NCBI GenBank assembly: GCA_022710725.1
Contig: JAKLGK010000001.1
Location: forward strand, 301,010 to 365,009
Reading direction: 5' to 3'
Source of the DNA: Verrucomicrobiota bacterium
GTDB lineage: Bacteria > Verrucomicrobiota > Kiritimatiellia > CAIQIC01 > JAGNIJ01
DNA: 64,000 nt
The first letter of the stretch is position 1. Every line of letters begins with the position of its first letter. A model generated the notes under the pieces. That model worked only from the letters and a program-made list of their open reading frames with translations, ran no database searches and was not told where the DNA came from. Of the stretch, positions 58,113-64,000 are shown piece after piece. Made by a program: the position numbers and the translations under genes.

Positions 58113-58139
58113 GCCCGGCGACGGCGCGAACCAACGGCT

Positions 58140-58637
58140 TCACGCCGGCGGCGCGGATTCGCCGACCGGGCTGATGACCACGCGCTTGCGGCCTTCCTCG
58201 CCCGTGGGCTCGGAAAAGGTTTCCAGGCCGGGCGTCTCGGCGGCCAGGTGGTGCACCAGCCGCCGCTCGTGGGCGGACATCACGGGCAGCTTGACGGGCC
58301 GCCCGGTCTTCCGGACCTCCTCGATGGCGGCCATGGCCTCGCGCAGGACCTGCTCCTTGCGGCGCTCGCGGTAGTCGCCGACGTCCACGACGAAATGCAC
58401 GTCCCGCCCGGCCTTGCGCAGGAGCATGCGGCCGAGGATGAACTGGAGGGCGTCGAGGACCTGGCCCTTGCGCCCGATCAACTGGGCTGCGTCCGAGCAC
58501 TCGATGCGCAGCAGCACCTCCTGCTCCGCCGGCGCGGAGGCCTCGACCTTCGCGTCGAACCCGGTCAGCCGGAGCAATTCGCCCAGCGTCTGCCGGGCCT
58601 CGTCCTGCACCTGCGAGAGCGTGTCCTGGTCGCTCAT
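58140..58637 (-). CDS. khpB: KhpB/Jag RNA-binding protein
   Basis: A 165-residue KH-R3H protein. The KH motif is LIGRKGQVLDALQFILGR; the R3H motif is MSAHERRLVHHLAAE (Arg-x3-His). It lacks the N-terminal Jag_N domain of longer members. Located directly after yidC, the usual place (SpoIIIJ-associated protein). It binds RNA and in other bacteria controls cell division/elongation. Confidence 0.9.
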   Translation of the reverse strand: MSDQDTLSQVQDEARQTLGELLRLTGFDAKVEASAPAEQEVLLRIECSDAAQLIGRKGQVLDALQFILGRMLLRKAGRDVHFVVDVGDYRERRKEQVLREAMAAIEEVRKTGRPVKLPVMSAHERRLVHHLAAETPGLETFSEPTGEEGRKRVVISPVGESAPPA

Positions 58638-58652
58638 GGCGTTCCTCCTCGA

Positions 58653-60431
58653 CTACCGCGCCGCCGCGGCCGCCTCCCGGGCCTTCTTGCGCCGCTGGGC
58701 GATCAACTGCTGCGCGATCATCAGGCACTGGTTCGTCGTCCAGTACAGCGAAAGGCCGGAGGCGAAATTGTAGAACAGCACCAGCATCATGATCGGCATG
58801 AACATCATCATCTTCTGCTGGTTCGGATCGCCGCCGGAGGGGGTCAGCTTCTGCTGCCAGGCCATGGTCACCGCCATGATGATCGGCAGCAGGTTCAGCG
58901 CGATCGGCAGCTTCCCGGCCAGCAGGTTCTCCGGCTGGCTCAAGTCGCGGATCCACAGGAAGCTCGCGAACCGCAGCTCGATGGCGCTGCGCAAGACCAC
59001 GAAGAGGGCGATGAAGACCGGGATCTGGATGAGCATCGGCAGGCAGCCGCCCAGCGGATTGACCTTGTGCTCCTTGTAGAGCGCCATGATCGCCTGCTGC
59101 TGTTTCTGGGCGTTGTCCTTGTACTGCTGGCGCACGGCGGTGACCAGGGGCTGGATCTCCTGCATCTTCCGCATGCTCTCCGTGCTCTTGTGGGTGATCG
59201 GCCAGAACACGACGCGGATGAGGACCGTGAGCAGGATGATCGCGATGCCGTAATTGTGCGGCCACAGGTGGGCGTGGATGCCGTTCATGACCTGGAGCAA
59301 AATCTTGCCGATCGCCGCCCAGAAGCCGAACTCCATCACGTCCACCATGTGCTGCCCGTGGCGGCTCAAGACGTCGAACTTCTTCGGGCCGATATAGCAC
59401 TGGACCGTCCGGGTGAACGCCTCTCCGGGCGCCAGCGCCGTCGCGCCGAACTGGACCGACACGGCCACGTCGGCGAGGACCGCCCCGCGGGGCTTGGCGG
59501 CGGGGTCCTGCCGCTCGGCCTCCGGCAACTCGCGCCGCGCGACGACCACGGCCTTCTCGGCCCCGCCCTCGGGCACCACGACCTGCGCGAAATACTTGTT
59601 CTTGGCCGCGACCCATTCCATGGGGGTATCCAGCGGCCACTCGATCCGCTCGGGGATGCGGGGAAGCCCCTTCTCCTTCCGCACCTCCTCGAACCACCGC
59701 GGCAGCTTGGCGCCCCAGTGCTGGACGCCCTCGCCGCCCGGCGAGAGCGTGTCCACGCCCTGGTTCACCACGCCCTTCATCGCGCTCTCGCCCGGCAAAT
59801 TGGGCATCGGGCCCGTGTGCATGACGTGGCCCGGCACTTCCAGGGCCGCCAAGCCGCGGTTGGAGAACCGGTCGGTAACCTTGAGCAGGTAGCCGTCCTC
59901 CAGTTGGAAAGTCCGTTGAAGCTGGAGGCCGGAAGCCGCGGTGCGCTCCAGGACGATTTCATTCCCGGCCTGGGACACCAGGCTGAAATTCACCGCCTCG
60001 GACAGGCCCGCCAGGCCGCCGTAGGCCAGCGCGCGCGCCGAGGAGAAATCCAGGAGCACCGGCGCGCTGTCCGCCTCGGCGGTCAGGGGATACTGCTTGA
60101 GCTCGGCGGAGGCCACCGACGCGCCGCGCGAGGAGATCGCCAGGCGGAGCAGCCCGTCCTCCAGCGTGGCCGTGGTTTCCGGGCCGGCGTCTTCCGGCTC
60201 CGCCTCCGCGACGACTTCCGCGGCCGGGGCCGGCGCCTCCGCCGCGGGCGCCGATTCGGCCGGGGCCAGGGCCGGCGGCTCCGAGGCCGTGTCGGCCGGG
60301 GGCGCCTCCTCGACGGCCGCCGGCGGCGGGGCGGGGAAGAAGTACTTCTTGATGACGTGCCGGTCGAGCGCCGGCCAGGCCAGCCACAGGGCGAAGAGGG
60401 CCACGAGGATCAGGATGTCGTTTCTTTTCAT
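58653..60431 (-). CDS. yidC: Membrane protein insertase YidC
   Basis: A 592-residue insertase. An N-terminal helix ([16 protein letters not shown]) is followed by a Pro/Ala/Glu-rich linker, a large periplasmic domain (about 80-340) and the conserved 60-kDa IMP domain: [77 protein letters not shown]. The Arg in the first conserved helix region (LIRVVF) is the one essential in E. coli and B. subtilis. Confidence 0.96.
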   Translation of the reverse strand: MKRNDILILVALFALWLAWPALDRHVIKKYFFPAPPPAAVEEAPPADTASEPPALAPAESAPAAEAPAPAAEVVAEAEPEDAGPETTATLEDGLLRLAISSRGASVASAELKQYPLTAEADSAPVLLDFSSARALAYGGLAGLSEAVNFSLVSQAGNEIVLERTAASGLQLQRTFQLEDGYLLKVTDRFSNRGLAALEVPGHVMHTGPMPNLPGESAMKGVVNQGVDTLSPGGEGVQHWGAKLPRWFEEVRKEKGLPRIPERIEWPLDTPMEWVAAKNKYFAQVVVPEGGAEKAVVVARRELPEAERQDPAAKPRGAVLADVAVSVQFGATALAPGEAFTRTVQCYIGPKKFDVLSRHGQHMVDVMEFGFWAAIGKILLQVMNGIHAHLWPHNYGIAIILLTVLIRVVFWPITHKSTESMRKMQEIQPLVTAVRQQYKDNAQKQQQAIMALYKEHKVNPLGGCLPMLIQIPVFIALFVVLRSAIELRFASFLWIRDLSQPENLLAGKLPIALNLLPIIMAVTMAWQQKLTPSGGDPNQQKMMMFMPIMMLVLFYNFASGLSLYWTTNQCLMIAQQLIAQRRKKAREAAAAAR

Positions 60432-60673
60432 CGATCAACTCCGGGACAACGAAGGGAAGAGGAGGCCGGCACGGGATCGAACCCGCCGTGGTGGAGCGGA
60501 TGGCACTTCAGCAGGCGGCGCGCCCCGAGCATCGAGCCGCGCCAGAACCCGTGCCGCTGGAGCGCCTCGATGAAATAGACCGAGCAGGAGGGCTCGAACC
60601 GGCAGCAGGGGCCGAGCAGGGGTGAAATCGTGACCCGGTAGAGCCGAATCAGCATGATCAAAAGGAACTTCAT
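60428..60673 (-). CDS. yidD: Membrane protein insertion efficiency factor YidD
   Basis: An 81-residue Yid[53 protein letters not shown]. Position between rnpA and yidC (4-bp overlap with yidC) is classical. The ATG at 60673 (MKFLLIM) is used; a TTG two codons earlier is also in frame. A hairpin repeat (60690-60754) lies just upstream. Confidence 0.94.
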   Translation of the reverse strand: MKFLLIMLIRLYRVTISPLLGPCCRFEPSCSVYFIEALQRHGFWRGSMLGARRLLKCHPLHHGGFDPVPASSSLRCPGVDR

Positions 60674-60689
60674 GGTCAACGGGAAGACC

Positions 60690-60754
60690 GGAACAGGAGA
60701 TAACAGAAAAAACGGAGGCGAACCCTCTCCGTTACCTTTGTTGACTCCTGTTCC
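60690..60754. repeat. ACAGGAG/CTCCTGT hairpin repeat, copy 3
   Basis: Outer arms GGAACAGGAG (60690-60699) and CTCCTGTTCC (60745-60754), inner arms AACGGAG and CTCCGTT. Third copy of the family at 5576-5638 and 20682-20740, again between two minus-strand genes of one operon (rnpA and yidD). Confidence 0.78.
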
Positions 60755-60793
60755 ATCCTTCCGAGTTTATTACTTCTAACGCTTTCCGCTGAT

Positions 60794-61183
60794 CTATACG
60801 TCCTCGCTGCCCATCAGCCCCGCCTTCCGGGCCAGCGAGAGCAACTCGGCCGACAAATCGTCCCACGACGCGTCCAGGGCCGCCCGGCGCGCCACGAGGA
60901 CCACGTCCCACGTCCCCGCGAACCGGTGCCGGTTCCGCCGGAATGCTTCCCGCAGGCGCCGGCGCGCGCGGTTCCGCTGCACCGCCCCGCCGACTTTCCG
61001 GCCGGTGACCACGCCCAGGCGCAGGGCCGCGCCCTCGCCCGACCGCAACCAAAGCACCATGCAGCGCCCGAATTGGCGCCGGCCCTGGTCGTAGGCTTCC
61101 CGGAACAGCGCCGAACGGATCAGCCGCCGCTCGCGGCCCAGGACCGCGTCCGGAGCGCGCCGGCTGCCCGCGGCATCGGTCAT
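60794..61183 (-). CDS. rnpA: Ribonuclease P protein component RnpA
   Basis: A 129-residue RnpA. The RNR signature region GRKVGGAVQRNRARRRLREA is present (about 60-80), with the upstream LRLGVVTGRKVG strand. It works with RNase P RNA (not in the window) in 5' tRNA processing. ATG at 61183 chosen since it follows rpmH by 22 bp; the frame is open further up but runs into rpmH. Confidence 0.92.
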   Translation of the reverse strand: MTDAAGSRRAPDAVLGRERRLIRSALFREAYDQGRRQFGRCMVLWLRSGEGAALRLGVVTGRKVGGAVQRNRARRRLREAFRRNRHRFAGTWDVVLVARRAALDASWDDLSAELLSLARKAGLMGSEDV

Positions 61184-61205
61184 GATTCCCCCGCGGCGGG
61201 CGGCG

Positions 61206-61340
61206 TCAAACCACGAGCCGCTTGCGGCCGACCTGGCGGCGACGCGCCAGCACCTTGCGCCCATTCTTCGTAGCCATCCGGCTACGAAATCCGTGCGTCC
61301 GTTTCCGCTTTACTTTGGAGGGCTGATACGTTCGTTTCAT
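61206..61340 (-). CDS. rpmH: 50S ribosomal protein L34
   Basis: A 44-residue Arg/Lys-rich protein starting [18 protein letters not shown] and ending RKRLVV, unmistakably L34. Found by direct translation; 45 codons including the stop. The gene heads the rpmH-rnpA-yidD-yidC-khpB block that in many bacteria adjoins dnaA and the origin, although no dnaA is seen within the window. Confidence 0.97.
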   Translation of the reverse strand: MKRTYQPSKVKRKRTHGFRSRMATKNGRKVLARRRQVGRKRLVV

Positions 61341-61490
61341 GGCCGTTTTTCCGTATGTTTTTCGCTGCGACCCTGCCCTTGTAGCAGCTTCCGCCGCGAA
61401 GTCAACCGGGAAGGGAAGGAAGGTTCAGGGCTGGACCCGGGGCGACGCGGGTGTTAGGCTCGCCGCGATTTCCAACCAGGAGGAGGCGGC

Positions 61491-61928
61491 ATGGGCGACG
61501 CGGGCGGAAAATGGAGCTCGGCGGAGAAGATGAGTCATTTCCGAAACCTGGCCCTCGTGGCGTTGAGGGACGGCAAGCTGGCCGGCGCGGAACGGGACCT
61601 GCTGAATTTCCTGGCCCGTAAGTGGGGCCTCTCGGATGCCCAGGTCGAGGAAGTCCTCGCCCATCCCGATCGCGTTCATCTCTCCATCCCCAAGGACGAA
61701 GCCTCGCGATTCCAGCAACTGTACGACCTGGTGGACATGATGATCATCGACGGCGTGCTCGGCGCGCAGGAGAAGGCCCTGTGCGTATCCTTCGCCATGG
61801 CCCTCGGGCTGAACAGCGGGCTGATCCCGGTCATCGTCGAGGAAATCGTCGCCGGCGACCAGCTCCTGCGGTCCGAGGAGCAGATCCAGGCCGTCATCCG
61901 CGCGCGCGTGGCCCGGCCTCGAAAGTAA
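61491..61928 (+). CDS. TerB-like domain protein
   Basis: A 145-residue helical protein resembling the TerB/DjlA N-terminal family: ALVALRDGKLAGAERDLLNF, QLYDLVDMMIIDGVLGAQEK, CVSFAMALGLNSGLIPVIVE. AGGAGG lies 5 bases before the ATG. Members bind metal via Asp residues and function in stress or membrane contexts; no direct role can be assigned. It is divergent from rpmH with a 150-bp gap. Confidence 0.78.
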   Translation: MGDAGGKWSSAEKMSHFRNLALVALRDGKLAGAERDLLNFLARKWGLSDAQVEEVLAHPDRVHLSIPKDEASRFQQLYDLVDMMIIDGVLGAQEKALCVSFAMALGLNSGLIPVIVEEIVAGDQLLRSEEQIQAVIRARVARPRK

Positions 61929-61951
61929 AAGCAGCGCCGGTCGGTTCGTTC

Positions 61952-62254
61952 CTACCGGTTGGTGACCGCCTGCTGTGTCAGCCCCGGCTCCAGCCCGCGG
62001 AGCAGCGAGGCCACGCCGGCCACCGCGGCGCCGGCGGGCAGGCCCAGTGCCTTTTCCGCCGCGCCCGGATTCACGTCGAGCGACCGGCCCAACCGCTGCG
62101 CCACGGCGCGGGTCCGGAACCGGACGATGACATGATCCTGCGCCCAGGACTGCCCGGGATCGGGCGGCGCGAAGGGCCAGTCGGCGCGCGCGCAGGCCGC
62201 CAGCCCGATCACCAGCAAAAGAAGGATGCGCCGCCCCGCCATGCCGTCTTTCAT
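61952..62254 (-). CDS. Small lipoprotein with protease-propeptide-like domain
   Basis: A 100-residue exported protein; LLLVIGLAACARADWP contains the lipobox. Residues 38-95 (DHVIVRFRTRAVAQRLGRSL, NPGAAEKALGLPAGAAVAGV) resemble the I9/fervidolysin-type propeptides that precede subtilases, but no protease domain follows: the frame ends with TAG. Either a truncated protease or a free inhibitor-type domain. It overlaps the dus stop by 4 bp. Confidence 0.6.
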   Translation of the reverse strand: MKDGMAGRRILLLLVIGLAACARADWPFAPPDPGQSWAQDHVIVRFRTRAVAQRLGRSLDVNPGAAEKALGLPAGAAVAGVASLLRGLEPGLTQQAVTNR

Positions 62255-63246
62255 ACCCCGGCCCCGCGCTCGACCTCCGCCATCCGCGCCTCCCACTCGG
62301 CAGGCGTGGCGGCCTGGAGGAAGGCGATCATCATCGGGCGCGGAACGCCCATCCCCTTGGCAAATCGCGGGATCCAGCGACGGAACAGCGACACGCCGAA
62401 CCGCTCGCCGTAGAGTTGGATGTGGTCCGCGTACAGCCGGCGCATCATCGCCAGCCGCTCCGCGAAACAGGGCGCCGCAAGCGGCGGCTCGCCCGCGAGG
62501 TCGCGGGCGACGTCGCGCAGGAACCACGGCTCGGACAACGTGTGCCGCCCGATCATGATCGCCGCCGCGCCGGTCCGCTCTAGCATCTCCCGCGCGGCGG
62601 CGAGCGTGAACACGTCGCCGTTGGCGATCACCGGGACACGCACGGCTTCAACGACCTGCCGGATGCCGTCGAGGTCCACGGCCCCCGAGAACCGCTGCGC
62701 GCGGGTGCGTCCGTGCACCGTCAGCGCCGCCGCCCCGGCGGCCTCCAGCCCGCGGGCCAGCTCCGCGGCGGCATCCGGCGCGTTCCAACCGAGCCGGATC
62801 TTGACCGTGACGGGGATCTTCACCGACTCCACGACCCGGCGCGCGATCTCGACGGCGAGTTCCGGCGTTTTCATGAGCGCGGCGCCCGCGCCGCGGCTGC
62901 AGATCTTCTTCTGCGGGCAGCCCATGTTGACGTCGATCAACTCCGCTCCCCGCGCCTCGAACCACTGCGCGGCCTCGGCGAGGAGGCCGGGCTTCGTGCC
63001 GTAGATCTGCCAGCCGAGCGGCCGGTCGTCCGGCGCGGTGGCGACCAGGGCCGACACCTTCCGGCTGCGGCCGCGCAGGATGCTGTCCGGGTTGACCATT
63101 TCGCTGAAGGCCAGCCCGACGCCGCCGAACGACCGGACCAGCCGCCGGAACGGCAGGTCCGTGTAGCCGGCCATCGGCGCCAGGACCGCGCGCGTGGCCA
63201 GCGGCAGGCCGCCGAGGGCCCAGGGTGTTGTTACCGATAGGGGCAT
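62251..63246 (-). CDS. dus: tRNA-dihydrouridine synthase
   Basis: A 331-residue flavoenzyme that reduces uridine in the tRNA D-loop. LAPMAGYTDLPFRRLVRSFG, the catalytic Cys region DVNMGCPQKKICSRGAGAAL, VHGRTRAQRFSG and VIANGDVFTLAAA are the DusA/B/C family segments. MPLSVTTPWA at 63246 is used; an upstream in-frame start would cover a non-coding repeat. Subtype (DusB?) not decided. Confidence 0.93.
   Translation of the reverse strand: MPLSVTTPWALGGLPLATRAVLAPMAGYTDLPFRRLVRSFGGVGLAFSEMVNPDSILRGRSRKVSALVATAPDDRPLGWQIYGTKPGLLAEAAQWFEARGAELIDVNMGCPQKKICSRGAGAALMKTPELAVEIARRVVESVKIPVTVKIRLGWNAPDAAAELARGLEAAGAAALTVHGRTRAQRFSGAVDLDGIRQVVEAVRVPVIANGDVFTLAAAREMLERTGAAAIMIGRHTLSEPWFLRDVARDLAGEPPLAAPCFAERLAMMRRLYADHIQLYGERFGVSLFRRWIPRFAKGMGVPRPMMIAFLQAATPAEWEARMAEVERGAGV

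Positions 63247-64000
<754 letters not shown>

Noticed and set aside
57876..60578. A 900-codon plus-strand open frame overlapping khpB and yidC
   Set aside because: Antisense to yidC and khpB and includes the terminator at 58078-58112; no protein features.

Overview
The window is GC-rich DNA from a Gram-negative bacterium with lipopolysaccharide: it carries LptA/B/C, KdsA, KdsB, a heptose kinase, outer-membrane barrels, a Wza-type exporter and several lipoproteins. The mixture of HprK/HPr/EI with LPS genes, DUF3108 proteins, a TPR-YidD fusion and many dispersed intergenic repeats suggests a PVC-superphylum organism (Kiritimatiellota/Verrucomicrobiota-like). That placement is inference; no rRNA or tRNA is visible to test it. 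Almost all genes lie on the minus strand, so biological order runs from high to low coordinates.

Region 1 (33-35132, minus) is one large surface-glycan locus. Its distal end holds an outer-membrane barrel, Wza, Wzc, a polyprenyl glycosylphosphotransferase, a NusG-like antiterminator, an FkbM methyltransferase, a GbsR-type regulator, an O-antigen-ligase-like protein and a Wzm/Wzt ABC exporter. A sialidase-like lipoprotein and an apparently complete pseudaminic acid pathway follow: PseB, PseC, an associated methylase, PseF, a PseG-PseH fusion and PseI. Two tailoring sets are interleaved: a formyltransferase plus a deacetylase-formyltransferase fusion, and a sugar-amidation set (PP-loop amidotransferase, radical SAM/SPASM protein, HisH-like, HisF-like). 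The proximal end has two glycosyltransferase-like genes, a B12-type radical SAM gene and a second small nonulosonate-type set (short NeuB-like synthase, NeuA-like cytidylyltransferase, epimerase, class IV aminotransferase, SDR).

Region 2 (35215-46779) is core envelope and regulation: lptC-lptA-lptB-hpf-hprK-ptsH-ptsI-metK as one probable operon, preceded by kdsA, kdsB, the heptose kinase, a DUF3108 protein and a divergent DAHP synthase.

Region 3 (about 46780-51590) is the accessory region. A retron-type reverse transcriptase is preceded by two near-identical 164-nt elements that fold into the same multi-hairpin structure. They have complementary ends and a UUUA-G/UAAA junction like that of retron msr-msd RNAs. 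One stem differs between copies by a compensatory A-T to G-C change. The elements are interleaved with decayed copies of a small Tat-signal zinc-ribbon gene and with REP-like elements, and beside them lies a Y1/REP-type transposase with 27-bp inverted repeats and an internal 659-bp tandem duplication. This is the most novel part of the window.

Region 4 (51590-64000) carries holA, a gluzincin-like peptidase, DUF3108, TPR proteins including a YidD fusion, a LolA-like protein, an outer-membrane barrel with a clear terminator, the rpmH-rnpA-yidD-yidC-khpB block often found near the chromosomal origin, a TerB-like gene, a dus gene and the start of pyruvate:ferredoxin oxidoreductase. Several families of short palindromic repeats are spread through the window and are listed individually.
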